From Brachyspira hampsonii 30446 (GTDB lineage Bacteria > Spirochaetota > Brachyspiria > Brachyspirales > Brachyspiraceae): a stretch of 64,000 nt of DNA. The stretch is from contig NZ_JH994111.1 in the NCBI RefSeq assembly GCF_000316195.1, positions 1,086,299 through 1,150,298 on the forward strand, in the 5' to 3' direction. Positions 17,585 through 27,174 of the stretch are shown here, piece by piece. Under the pieces are notes generated by a model, which ran no database searches, was not told where the DNA came from, and was given only the letters and a program-made list of their open reading frames with translations. A program made the position numbers and the translations under genes. How positions within the stretch are numbered: the stretch's first letter is position 1; the number at the start of each line of letters is the position of its first letter.

Positions 17585-18973
17585 TTATTCATTTAAAATT
17601 TCTAAATCATTTTTTTCTAAATCAGATGTTTCTTGTGTATCAGTATTTTCATTTTCATTTGTTCTTGTATATTTTAGAGGGGTGAATTCCATTTCAACTA
17701 TTCTTCTGTCTTCAACTTTCATTATTCTCACCCTGTATCCTTTAAGTATGAAACGCTCATTAATTTCAGGAATATGATCCAACATATCAATTACATATCC
17801 TGCTATAGTTTGATATTCTTCATGCTCTAATTGCAGTTTTAAAGTTTTATTAACATCTTCTATAGGAGCATTTCCATTTATTATAATTCTTTTACCTTTA
17901 AATCTTATTACATCAGCTTCTTTTTTATCGCTTTCGTCTTCTATATCTCCCATTATTTCTTCTATTATATCTTCCATAGTAACAAGTCCTGCAGTTCCGC
18001 CGTATTCATCAATAGTAATTACCATCTGAAGTTTTTTCTTTTGCATATCATTAAATAAGCTGCTTATAGTCTTAGTTTCAGGTACAAAATATGGAAGCAT
18101 TATATAATCAATGGCTTTCTTTTTTATTTTATTTAATTTTCCGCCTCCTTTAACATATTCTTTAAATAAAGCTCTAGTATGAAAAATTCCTATTATATGA
18201 TCAACAGTTTCCTCATAAACAGGAAATCTTGAAAGCCCTGTTTCTACAGTAAGTTTTATTATTTCATTTACATCAGTTTCAGCTTCAATACATACCATAT
18301 CAACTCTTGGAGTCATTATTTCTTCTACAGTTTTATTTCTGAAATCTATTACACCTGTAAGCATTTCATGAGTATATTCCTTAATTATTCCTTCTTTATG
18401 CCCCAAATGTATTATAGTTGTTATGTCGTCCATACTTGATAATGCACTTCTTTTTTCAGCATCTCTTAATCTTTTAGGTACAAAATAATTCATTATAAAA
18501 GTAGTTATTTTATCCATTAAAAAAGTTATAGGCTTGAATATAAAATGACAGAACTTCATAAAGTATAGAAGATAAGGCATCATTTTTTCAGCATTAACTC
18601 TCATAATCACTTTAGGAAGTATTTCTCCAAATATTATAATTAGTATTGTTATTGTAGCAGTAGATATTGTAACCATTAAATTAGTAGATATATTAGGCAG
18701 AATATCTGCTAGTCTCACAGCAAATACGGTTATGATTGAACTTGCTGAAATATTTACTATGTTGTTGCCGACTAATAGGGTAGGTATCATAGAGCTTGAT
18801 TTTTCCCAATACTTTTTATCTTCTTCCTTTATTTTTTTCTCTCTTACTAAACGCATCAAAGTAACATCATCAATAGAAGTATATGCAGTTTCGCTGCCTG
18901 AAAATAAAGCAGAGAGCATAATCAAAATAATAATGATAAATATTTCAAATAAATAAACTAATAGTATTTCCAT
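17585..18973 (-). CDS. CNNM/CorC-type membrane protein (hemolysin C family; DUF21-CBS pair-CorC_HlyC)
   Basis: 462 residues. N-terminal DUF21 transmembrane domain of about four segments with the SGSETAYTS motif near residue 25, a CBS pair (MTPRVDM, GLSRFPVYEE, then MVITIDEYGGTAGLVTMEDIIEEIMGDIEDE) and a C-terminal CorC_HlyC domain. Relatives include Mg2+/Co2+ efflux proteins and proteins historically called TlyC or hemolysin C in Brachyspira; transport is the better-supported role for the DUF21-containing version. It follows the amidase gene by 24 bases and precedes CapA by 38, suggesting one transcript. Confidence 0.92.
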   Translation of the reverse strand: MEILLVYLFEIFIIIILIMLSALFSGSETAYTSIDDVTLMRLVREKKIKEEDKKYWEKSSSMIPTLLVGNNIVNISASSIITVFAVRLADILPNISTNLMVTISTATITILIIIFGEILPKVIMRVNAEKMMPYLLYFMKFCHFIFKPITFLMDKITTFIMNYFVPKRLRDAEKRSALSSMDDITTIIHLGHKEGIIKEYTHEMLTGVIDFRNKTVEEIMTPRVDMVCIEAETDVNEIIKLTVETGLSRFPVYEETVDHIIGIFHTRALFKEYVKGGGKLNKIKKKAIDYIMLPYFVPETKTISSLFNDMQKKKLQMVITIDEYGGTAGLVTMEDIIEEIMGDIEDESDKKEADVIRFKGKRIIINGNAPIEDVNKTLKLQLEHEEYQTIAGYVIDMLDHIPEINERFILKGYRVRIMKVEDRRIVEMEFTPLKYTRTNENENTDTQETSDLEKNDLEILNE

Positions 18974-18997
18974 AAATAATAAACCTTATATTTTTAT

Positions 18998-19672
18998 TTA
19001 AATTCTTTTTCTTAATTCTTTCATAAAATTAGTACCAGGATCTCTTTTTCCCGGATTTATGTATTTTGTATTTAATTCTTTATATAGAGAATAATGAGGG
19101 AGAGTTTTATCTTTATATTCATAATGTGCTATTATATATTTTATACTTTTATATTTGCTTTTTATATATTTTATCAATTTTACATTAGCTTCCAATTGTT
19201 CTTTTGTCAATTTATCGGCATAACCTATATTTTCTATGCTTATAGAAGTATAATTAAATCCTACAGTATGCCTTGCTATATATTCAATAGGAGTATTTTC
19301 GTATATAGTACCATCAAAATCAACTAAGAAATGAGTTCCTACATTTACTTCGCCTCCTGCTTCTATATCGGGTCTCCCTATTAAAGTATCACTTTTAAAT
19401 ATATTTACGGCTATACTTAGATTGGGAGTTTCTGTAGAATGTACGACTATTATTTGAGGATTATCTAAATATATTAGTTTACTGCCATAATGAGTTTCTG
19501 TATATTCAGATAATAATTTTAATCTGAGAGCATTCGGAGTGATTTTATATTTATCATTTATATCCGGCTTTATTACTATATCATTAGTATGTACAATATT
19601 GTTGCTTACAGTATTACTGCATGATGATAATAATAAAGATATTATAAATATATATATGATATTTTTTATCAT
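18998..19672 (-). CDS. N-acetylmuramoyl-L-alanine amidase lipoprotein (Amidase_2)
   Basis: 224-residue lipoprotein with lipobox LSSC (Cys18). The amidase_2/PGRP-like zinc fold is shown by IIVVHSTETPNL, GTHFLVDFDGTIYEN, YIARHTVGFNYTSISIENIG and IIAHYEYKDK, supplying the expected His ligands and catalytic Glu/Lys positions. It cleaves the bond between N-acetylmuramic acid and the stem peptide, so it acts in the periplasm in cell-wall turnover or recycling. It begins 9 bases after cheX and no clear ribosome site is visible, which suggests translational coupling. Confidence 0.88.
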   Translation of the reverse strand: MIKNIIYIFIISLLLSSCSNTVSNNIVHTNDIVIKPDINDKYKITPNALRLKLLSEYTETHYGSKLIYLDNPQIIVVHSTETPNLSIAVNIFKSDTLIGRPDIEAGGEVNVGTHFLVDFDGTIYENTPIEYIARHTVGFNYTSISIENIGYADKLTKEQLEANVKLIKYIKSKYKSIKYIIAHYEYKDKTLPHYSLYKELNTKYINPGKRDPGTNFMKELRKRI

Positions 19673-19681
19673 TTAATATTA

Positions 19682-20182
19682 TTATGCATCCATAGCAATA
19701 TTAACACTTACAAATCCTAGAGAAGATTGGAAAGGAATAATTATAGTTTGCAAATTTTTAGGTATAATTTGTATTTCTTTTCCAAAGTAAAGTATAGGAG
19801 GAGTGATATCGCAACTAATACCTTCTTCAGCTAATTTAGTAATTGCAAGACCGCTTATAGTATTTCCCATTTCATTGATAACGCTTCTCATCATATCTTC
19901 AAATTCATCTTCAGAGTCGTATTCACCTCTTTTTTTATCTGTAAGATTTTCAGTAAGAAGCTGAGAGAAATTTTCAGGAAATTCATAAAGCACCTGTCCA
20001 TTAACATCGCCAACAATTCCTATAGCAACACCATATCCGGAGAATAGCTTACGACCTTGTCCTTTAACTAAAGTACCTTTTTCCATAGTAAGACCAGCCA
20101 TCTCTTTAAATATTGATACTAAAGATACAATAAATGGATTAATGAATCTAACGTCCATAAATTTTATAGGTGTTGTAGCCAT
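19682..20182 (-). CDS. cheX: chemotaxis phosphatase CheX
   Basis: 166 residues matching CheX/CheC-type phosphatases that dephosphorylate CheY-P. The catalytic helix carries the ExxN motif in VINEMGNTISG (about 108-118). The opening FINPFIVSLVSIFKEMAG and the strands with GYGVAIGIVGDVNGQVLYEF are typical of CheX. In spirochaetes CheX is the main CheY-P phosphatase. In Borrelia and Treponema it sits in a cheA-cheW-cheX-cheY operon; here it leads a minus-strand group with cell-wall and membrane genes instead. AAAGGAAA precedes the ATG. Confidence 0.93.
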   Translation of the reverse strand: MATTPIKFMDVRFINPFIVSLVSIFKEMAGLTMEKGTLVKGQGRKLFSGYGVAIGIVGDVNGQVLYEFPENFSQLLTENLTDKKRGEYDSEDEFEDMMRSVINEMGNTISGLAITKLAEEGISCDITPPILYFGKEIQIIPKNLQTIIIPFQSSLGFVSVNIAMDA

Positions 20183-20467
20183 GTATATTTCCTTTTAAAT
20201 TTTATTTTTATATTTTAATTATAACATAATTGATTATTATTTCAATTAAAAAATAAATCTAATTGAAATTATAGTATTAAAAGAGAAATTGTCAAATTTA
20301 AAAAATAAAAAAATTATTTATTTCTTTGTATAGTGTATATTAATTTTATAAATTAAATACCGTAAATATTTATAGTAGATAAATAAAAACTATTTATATA
20401 TTTGTTAAATTTAACTTGATATTTAACTTAAATGATATAAAATAATAGCATCAAATAGGGGTTTAAT

Positions 20468-23400
20468 ATGTCATTTGTTCATTTGCATGTACATACACAA
20501 TATTCAATACTTGATGGGGCAGCCCGTATTAAGTCATTATATTCTAAAAAGGATAAAACTAAGAGACTTATACCGGGGTTAATAGATAGGGCTAAAGAAT
20601 TAGGTATGCCAGCAATAGCCATGACTGATCATGGAAACATGTTCGGTGCTATGGAATTTTTCTCTGAAGCTAAGGATAAAGGGATTATTCCTATTATAGG
20701 CTGCGAAGTATATGTTGCTCCTAAAACAAGATTTGATAAAAAACTAGAAAACTCTGAAGAAAAAAGTGCCATGCATTTGATTCTTCTTGCTAAAGATAAA
20801 GAAGGATATAATAATCTATGTAAATTAGTAACATTCGGATATACTGAAGGTTTTTATTATAGACCGAGAGTAGACCATGAATTAATAGAAAAATATAATA
20901 AGGGATTAATTTGTTTATCAGCCTGCATGGGAGGAGAAATACCTATTGCAATAAGAAAAAAAGATTATAAGCAGGCTTCAAAATTAGCTGAATATTATAA
21001 ATCTATTTTTGGAAATGATTTTTATATAGAACTTCAAGATCATAATATGCCGGAAGAAAAGTCTTTAAATAGTGCATTATACCAATTAGCTAAACATCAT
21101 AATATAGAATTGGTAGTTACAAATGATGTGCATTATGTATCAAAAGAAGATGCTAAAGCTCATGAAATACTTTTAGCGATACAGACTAAAGCTACTTTAG
21201 ATTCGCCAAGAAGATATAAATTTCCAAGCAATGAATTTCATCTAAAGACAGAAGAAGAGATGATGAAGTCATTTGCAAAACTTCCTAAAGCATTTGAAAA
21301 CACTGTAAAAATAGCAGAGCAATGCAAAGATTTAAATATAATGACTAAAACTTATTATATGCCTAATTATGAGCTTCCTAATGGAGAGACAGAAACTACA
21401 GCATTAAGGAAGATGTGTATAGAAGGTCTTAATAAGCATTATAATAATAATATTCCAAAAGAAGCTATGGAAAGACTTGATATGGAATTGGGTGTCATAG
21501 CTAAGATGGGATTTGAAGGATATTTTCTTGTAGTTCAGGACTTTATTAACTATGCAAGAAATCATGATGTGGCTGTAGGTCCGGGTAGGGGAAGTGCGGC
21601 TGGTTCAATAGTTGCATTTGCTACAGGAATTACTAAAGTTAATCCTCTTGATTATAATTTGCTTTTTGAAAGATTTTTAAATCCGGAAAGAAAAAGCATG
21701 CCCGATATAGATGTTGACTTTCAAGATGATAAAAGAGAAGTTGTAATAGATTATGTAACAAATAAATATGGTAAGGATAATGTATCTCAAATAGCTACTT
21801 TCGGAGCTTTGGGAGGACGATCTGTTATAAGAGATGTTTGCCGTGTTATGAATATAGATTTAGCTACTGCAGACAGACTTGCTAAAAGTATACCTGATGA
21901 TATTAAAAGGGTTGTAGATATATATGATCACCCTGATTGTGCTGCTTTGGTTAAAGAAATAGAAAGCAGCAGAGAATTAAAAAATATGTATGAAATATCT
22001 ACAAGGCTTGACGGATTAGTTAGAAATGTAGGTTTGCATGCGGCTGGAGTTATTATATCTTCGCATCCTATAATGGATTTAGCACCGGTTTATCAGGATT
22101 CTAAAACAGGTACTAGAGCTTGCCAATATGAAATGACTTATGTTGAAAGTGCGGGTCTTATAAAAATGGACTTTTTGGGTATTAAAAACTTGAGACTCAT
22201 AAAAGATGCTGTAAAAGATATAAAAGAAAGATATGGTGTTGAAATAGATATAGATAAACTTCCTTTAGATGATGAAGCTGTTTATGAAATATTTAGGAAA
22301 GCTGATACAGGCGGTATTTTCCAATTTGAAAGTGCTGGTATGCGTCAGATGCTTATAAATATCAGACCTACAGGATTTGATGACTTAGTATCAAGTGTAG
22401 CATTATTTCGTCCGGGACCTTTAAACTCTGGAATGGATAAAGATTATGCTGACAGAAAAAATAAAAGAAAAGAAATAGTATACAAGCACCCAGATTTAGA
22501 GCCTATACTTAAAGAGAGTCAGGGAGTATTAATATATCAAGAGCAGATTATGGCTATAAGCCGAGTTATAGGCGGATTTACTGCTGCTGAAGCTGATGAT
22601 TTAAGAAAGGCTATGGGTAAAAAGATCGTAGAGAAAATGAACTCTATGGAAGAGAAATTCATTAAGGGTGGACTTGAAAGAGGTTATGATAAAGAGTTAT
22701 TAACTTATTTATTTGATACTATGAAAGGTTTTGCTGAATACGGTTTCAATAAATCGCATTCTGTTTGCTATGCTTTAATTGCATATCAGGAAGCATATAT
22801 TAAAGCTCATTATCCTATGGAATATTATGTTGCACTTCTTAATACGGTTATAGCTGATACTGATAAAATATCTTTATATCTTAATGAAATTAAACAGAAA
22901 AACATAGAAATAGTTACAGCCAGCGTTTTTGAAAGCGATGCTTTATTTTCTCAGAAAGATGGTAAAATAGTTTATGCTTTACATGCCGTTAAAGGTGTAG
23001 GACTTCATGCTGCTTTAGCTATTCAAGAGGAAAGAGATAAAAACGGACAATTCAAAAATTTAGAAGATTTTGTGAAAAGAGTTGATGTTCATTTGGTCAA
23101 TAGAAAAGTTTATGAAACATTAATTAAATGCGGTGCTTTTTCAGGATTCGGACATACTGAAAGTGCATTGCTCTCCTCTCTTGATGCAATACTCGCTCAT
23201 GCTTCTAATTATCAGAAAGAAACTTTATCAGGTCAGACTATGCTTTTTGATTCTATGTCTGAAGATGACAGCGGAAGTGCTTCTTTGGTGATAGAAAAAC
23301 AAGTAGAATATGCTTCTAATATTTTAATGGAAAATGAAAGAGAAGTTTTAGGGTTTTCATTGAGATATCATCCTTTTGCAAGATATGTTTCTCAAATTGA

Positions 23401-24178
23401 TTATAAATATTTCCATAATACTTTGGATATTGATAATCTTAAAGATAAAGATGAGTTTTTACTTCCTTGTGTTGTTATGTCAGCTATTGAAACAACTACA
23501 AAGAAAAACACTCCTATGATTACATTAAAGGTTATGGATATATTTACTGAATATGTATTTTATATTACAGCCAATGCTCAGATAGAAAAATTTAGAGATA
23601 TACTAGAAGAACAAACAGGAATATTAATAAAAGGACGAAGAGATAAAAATAGATTCTCAGAAAAAATATATAATAATATAGTTGATATAAAATTATTAGA
23701 TTCTTTCTTAAAAGATAAAAATCTTAAACTTAAAGAAGTAAAAAGAGATAATATAAAAAGAGAAGCATCTTCAGAAATGAAATCTGAAAATAAGAGAGTT
23801 TCTGTAAATAAAAATGATGCTCCATTTAAAAATACTTCTAATAAAGAAAATGATATTAAAAGATCTGATAATGTTGTTTCTAATGAGGCATTTACAAGCA
23901 GACCTAATAATAGCATTGGAGTAAAACATAATAACAGCGGTAAGAAGCAATTAGCATTATATATGAATAAAAATATATTTGATGATATGGATTTATTATG
24001 TCTTCAAAATGCTATATCTTCAAATCCGGGAGACTATACTATATTCTTGAAATTGAAATCTGAAAGCGGTATGGAAGTATTTAAAATAGGGGAGAATTAT
24101 AAAGTTGATCCTAATCCTAGATTTTTAAATGAAGCTAAAAGTGCATTGAGATCATTAATAGAAATTGAATATGCTTAA
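20468..24178 (+). CDS. dnaE: DNA polymerase III subunit alpha
   Basis: Replicative polymerase catalytic subunit, 1236 aa. PHP domain starts at HLHVHTQYS (5-13), with MTDHGNM and further His/Asp residues retained. The C-family polymerase core has GPGRGSAAGS, the catalytic pair PDIDVDFQDD (about 412-421) and the third acid in KMDFLGIKNL (about 563). A helix-hairpin-helix region, an OB-fold (about 990-1075), a poorly conserved Lys/Asn/Ser-rich linker (about 1100-1170) and a short C-terminal domain follow. Ribosome site AGGGG precedes the ATG. Upstream, TTGATA and TAAAAT at promoter spacing are plausible. It faces clpB across a shared terminator. Confidence 0.98.
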   Translation: MSFVHLHVHTQYSILDGAARIKSLYSKKDKTKRLIPGLIDRAKELGMPAIAMTDHGNMFGAMEFFSEAKDKGIIPIIGCEVYVAPKTRFDKKLENSEEKSAMHLILLAKDKEGYNNLCKLVTFGYTEGFYYRPRVDHELIEKYNKGLICLSACMGGEIPIAIRKKDYKQASKLAEYYKSIFGNDFYIELQDHNMPEEKSLNSALYQLAKHHNIELVVTNDVHYVSKEDAKAHEILLAIQTKATLDSPRRYKFPSNEFHLKTEEEMMKSFAKLPKAFENTVKIAEQCKDLNIMTKTYYMPNYELPNGETETTALRKMCIEGLNKHYNNNIPKEAMERLDMELGVIAKMGFEGYFLVVQDFINYARNHDVAVGPGRGSAAGSIVAFATGITKVNPLDYNLLFERFLNPERKSMPDIDVDFQDDKREVVIDYVTNKYGKDNVSQIATFGALGGRSVIRDVCRVMNIDLATADRLAKSIPDDIKRVVDIYDHPDCAALVKEIESSRELKNMYEISTRLDGLVRNVGLHAAGVIISSHPIMDLAPVYQDSKTGTRACQYEMTYVESAGLIKMDFLGIKNLRLIKDAVKDIKERYGVEIDIDKLPLDDEAVYEIFRKADTGGIFQFESAGMRQMLINIRPTGFDDLVSSVALFRPGPLNSGMDKDYADRKNKRKEIVYKHPDLEPILKESQGVLIYQEQIMAISRVIGGFTAAEADDLRKAMGKKIVEKMNSMEEKFIKGGLERGYDKELLTYLFDTMKGFAEYGFNKSHSVCYALIAYQEAYIKAHYPMEYYVALLNTVIADTDKISLYLNEIKQKNIEIVTASVFESDALFSQKDGKIVYALHAVKGVGLHAALAIQEERDKNGQFKNLEDFVKRVDVHLVNRKVYETLIKCGAFSGFGHTESALLSSLDAILAHASNYQKETLSGQTMLFDSMSEDDSGSASLVIEKQVEYASNILMENEREVLGFSLRYHPFARYVSQIDYKYFHNTLDIDNLKDKDEFLLPCVVMSAIETTTKKNTPMITLKVMDIFTEYVFYITANAQIEKFRDILEEQTGILIKGRRDKNRFSEKIYNNIVDIKLLDSFLKDKNLKLKEVKRDNIKREASSEMKSENKRVSVNKNDAPFKNTSNKENDIKRSDNVVSNEAFTSRPNNSIGVKHNNSGKKQLALYMNKNIFDDMDLLCLQNAISSNPGDYTIFLKLKSESGMEVFKIGENYKVDPNPRFLNEAKSALRSLIEIEYA

Positions 24179-24214
24179 GTAATTAATTTATATGTTTAAG
24201 TATAAAAATAAAAA

Positions 24215-24240
24215 GGCTTGCTTCAAATTAAAAGCAAGCC
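24215..24240. terminator. bidirectional terminator between dnaE and clpB
   Basis: Nine-base perfect stem GGCTTGCTT / AAGCAAGCC with an eight-base loop. On the minus strand it is followed by TTTTTATTTTTAT, making a strong terminator for clpB; the plus-strand tail (ATTTATTTA) is weaker. Confidence 0.85.
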
Positions 24241-24276
24241 ATTTATTTATGATTATGAAATTAAATATGTAAAATG

Positions 24277-26856
24277 TTATTTTTCAAATACTAAACTGTC
24301 TCCTGATTTTTTTACTTTTATGGTATCTCCTTCTAAATATTTACCAGCCAGCATTTCTTTTGCTAGAGGATTTTCTATGTAGTTTTGTATAGCTCTTTTT
24401 AATGGTCTTGCTCCGAATTGAGGATCATAACCAATATCAGCAATATAATCTATAGCTTCATCGCTTACATCCAAACTTATTCTTCTATCTTTAAGTCTGT
24501 TAGCAACTCTATTTATTTGATTTTTTACTATCTCAGCAATGTATTTTTTGTCAAGTCTAGTAAATGTTATTATCTCATCTATTCTGTTTAAGAACTCCGG
24601 TCTAAATGACATTTTTAAGAGTTCCTGAATCTTTTCTTTTATGTCATTAGTATTATCAGCTTCAAGAATCAAATCAGAACCCAAATTACTAGTCATTATT
24701 ATAATAGTATTTTTAAAATCTACTATTCTTCCCTGTCCGTCTGTAAGTCTTCCGTCATCTAATACCTGAAGAAGTACATTAAATACATCTGGGTGAGCTT
24801 TTTCTATCTCATCGAAGAGTATAACAGAATAAGGTCTTCTTCTTACGGCCTCTGTTAATTGTCCGCCTTCATCATAGCCAACATATCCCGGAGGAGCTCC
24901 TATAAGTCTGGTAACGGAGAATTTCTCCATATACTCACTCATATCTATTCTTGTCAAAGCATGTTCATCACTAAACAAGAAGTCGGCAAGAGTTTTAGCA
25001 AGCTCAGTTTTACCAACCCCAGTAGGTCCTATAAATAAGAAACTTCCAAGAGGTTTATTTTCATCAGAAAGTCCAGCTCTATTTCTTCTAATAGCATCAG
25101 CAACAGAAGTTATAGCCTCATCTTGTCCCACAACTCTCTTATGTAATACTTCCTCAAGCTGTAAGTATTTTTGTTTTTCGCTTGCAAGCATTTTACTTAC
25201 AGGTATTCCAGTCCATACGGATATAACTCTAGCTATATCATCTTCAGAAATCTCTTCTCTTAATAATCTTTTTTTATCTGAGTTTTTAGCATCTTCCATT
25301 GCTTTAGAAGCCTCATCAAGTTTTTTCTGAAGTTCTGGAATTTTACCGTATTTTATTTCGGCAGCTTTTGCTAGATTTCCCTCTCTTGTATACTGAGTTT
25401 CTTTTATATTAAGCTCTTCAAGTTCTTCTTTTAATTTTCTAGTTTCTTCAATTCTTCCTTTTTCATTATCCCATTGAAGTTTCATAGCATTGCGTTCTTC
25501 AGAAAGCTCGGATAATTCTTTTTCAAGTTTTTCTAATCTTTCTTTAGAAGCAGGATCATTTTCTTTTGAAAGAGCCTGTTTTTCTATATTAAGCTGTAAT
25601 ATTTTTCTTTCCAATTTATCAAGTTCAGTAGGCTGACTGTCTATTTCTATTTTTAATTGGCTTGCAGCTTCATCTACCAAGTCAATAGCTTTGTCTGGTA
25701 AGAATCTATTAGTTATATATCTGTTTGACAATACAGCAGCAGCAACTAAAGCATCATCTTTTATTCTTACACCATGATGAACTTCGTATTTATCTTTTAA
25801 GCCTCTAAGTATTGAAATAGTATCTTCAACAGTAGGCTCTTTACAGTAAACCTGCTGGAATCTTCTTTCAAGTGCCTTATCTTTTTCTATATATTTTCTG
25901 TATTCATCTAAAGTAGTAGCACCTATTGCTCTTAATTCGCCTCTTGCCAATGCAGGTTTTAATAAATTAGAAGCGTCCATTGCTCCTTCAGTGGCACCTG
26001 CTCCTACTAAAGTATGAAGCTCATCTATAAATAATATTATGTTACCTTCTGATTTTTCTATTTCAGTAATAACAGCTTTTAATCTCTCTTCAAACTCTCC
26101 TCTGAATTTAGCACCAGCTACTAATGCTCCCAAATCCAAAGCTAATAATCTTTTATCTTTAAGTCCTTCAGGTACATCTTGAGAAACTATTCTTCTTGCA
26201 AGTCCTTCAACAATAGCTGTTTTACCAACACCCGGCTCTCCTATGAGTACAGGATTATTCTTTGTTCTTCTTGATAATACCTGCATAACTCTTCTTATTT
26301 CTTCATCTCTTCCTATAACAGGGTCTATTTTTCCTTCTTTTGCTAATGCTGTTAAATCACGGCAGTATTTATCAAGAGACTGCATTTTTGCTTCTGGGTC
26401 TTGGCTATTAACTCTTTGACCGTTTCTTAATACTTTTAATGCACTCAAAACTTCTTTTTTAGATATTCCATTTTTTCTTAGCATGTCTCCTGCTTTATTA
26501 TCAGCTTCAGCAAGTGCTAAGAATATATGCTCTGTAGATACATATTGATCTTTTAGGGCATTCGCTTCTTTTTCTGCTTTTGCTAGAATTTTACCTGCAT
26601 TAGTAGATAAATGTAATTGAACATTTTCTCCTGTTACTTTTACATTTTCATCAACTAGTTTTTGAGTTTTATCTATTAATGTATTTATAGGAACACCTAT
26701 TCTCTCTACTAAAGGCTGAATAAGTCCGTCTTCTTGTTTTAATAATGCTAGAAGTAAGTGTTCGCTTTTTATTTCATTATGATCTTCGCCGTTAGCTATA
26801 TTTGCAGCTTCATTTATAGCTTCTTGGGCTTTTATTGTATATTTATTATAATCCAT
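24277..26856 (-). CDS. clpB: ATP-dependent disaggregase ClpB
   Basis: 859-residue Hsp100 chaperone that, with DnaK, resolubilises aggregated protein. Clp_N repeats occupy about 1-150; AAA1 has GEPGVGKTA (about 206) and the acidic [12 protein letters not shown]; the coiled-coil middle domain spans about 400-530; AAA2 has GPTGVGKTE (about 609) and LFDEIEKAH; the C-terminal D2-small domain ends normally. The presence of the full middle domain separates it from ClpA and ClpC. The start codon lacks an adjacent Shine-Dalgarno sequence; AAGGAG lies about 35 bases upstream with a hairpin between. No CIRCE element is present. Confidence 0.97.
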   Translation of the reverse strand: MDYNKYTIKAQEAINEAANIANGEDHNEIKSEHLLLALLKQEDGLIQPLVERIGVPINTLIDKTQKLVDENVKVTGENVQLHLSTNAGKILAKAEKEANALKDQYVSTEHIFLALAEADNKAGDMLRKNGISKKEVLSALKVLRNGQRVNSQDPEAKMQSLDKYCRDLTALAKEGKIDPVIGRDEEIRRVMQVLSRRTKNNPVLIGEPGVGKTAIVEGLARRIVSQDVPEGLKDKRLLALDLGALVAGAKFRGEFEERLKAVITEIEKSEGNIILFIDELHTLVGAGATEGAMDASNLLKPALARGELRAIGATTLDEYRKYIEKDKALERRFQQVYCKEPTVEDTISILRGLKDKYEVHHGVRIKDDALVAAAVLSNRYITNRFLPDKAIDLVDEAASQLKIEIDSQPTELDKLERKILQLNIEKQALSKENDPASKERLEKLEKELSELSEERNAMKLQWDNEKGRIEETRKLKEELEELNIKETQYTREGNLAKAAEIKYGKIPELQKKLDEASKAMEDAKNSDKKRLLREEISEDDIARVISVWTGIPVSKMLASEKQKYLQLEEVLHKRVVGQDEAITSVADAIRRNRAGLSDENKPLGSFLFIGPTGVGKTELAKTLADFLFSDEHALTRIDMSEYMEKFSVTRLIGAPPGYVGYDEGGQLTEAVRRRPYSVILFDEIEKAHPDVFNVLLQVLDDGRLTDGQGRIVDFKNTIIIMTSNLGSDLILEADNTNDIKEKIQELLKMSFRPEFLNRIDEIITFTRLDKKYIAEIVKNQINRVANRLKDRRISLDVSDEAIDYIADIGYDPQFGARPLKRAIQNYIENPLAKEMLAGKYLEGDTIKVKKSGDSLVFEK

Positions 26857-27174
26857 ATTCTAATTAATAGACGGCTTTTTATACCGCCTCACTCCTTTAT
26901 AAATTAATTATTTAATTTTTGATTAAATAATTTTGTTTCAGCATTTGATTACTGAACACTATTATATATGCAAAAAATATGCCAAATAAATACTTAAAAA
27001 TGTTTTATTTTTGTACAATTATATTATATTAAAAATAACATCTTATAGAGCTATATATTATGATTGTATTATTTTTATATATCAAAATATGGTTTATGTA
27101 TAAAAATAATACTGTAAATATATATTCTGTATTGATATAGAATTAAAATTAATTATTTTTATACTAATTAACTT
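26857..27174. other. gene-free stretch: clpB upstream region
   Basis: 318 bases, strongly AT-rich. Reading the minus strand towards clpB, there is a 9-bp inverted repeat (26906-26914 with 26924-26932, AATTATTTA / TAAATAATT), then AAGGAG (26892-26897), then a 6-bp hairpin (26869-26874 with 26884-26889, one G-U pair), then the ATG. The part from about 26940 to 27174 shows no gene or clear structure. Confidence 0.6.

Noticed and set aside
23578-23916. Minus-strand 112-residue Leu/Ser-rich frame within dnaE
   Set aside because: Antisense of the Lys/Asn-rich linker; composition explained by the sense strand.
26857-27174. CIRCE (HrcA) operator upstream of clpB
   Set aside because: Searched for TTAGCACTC / GAGTGCTAA; not present. 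The inverted repeat at 26906-26932 is A/T only.
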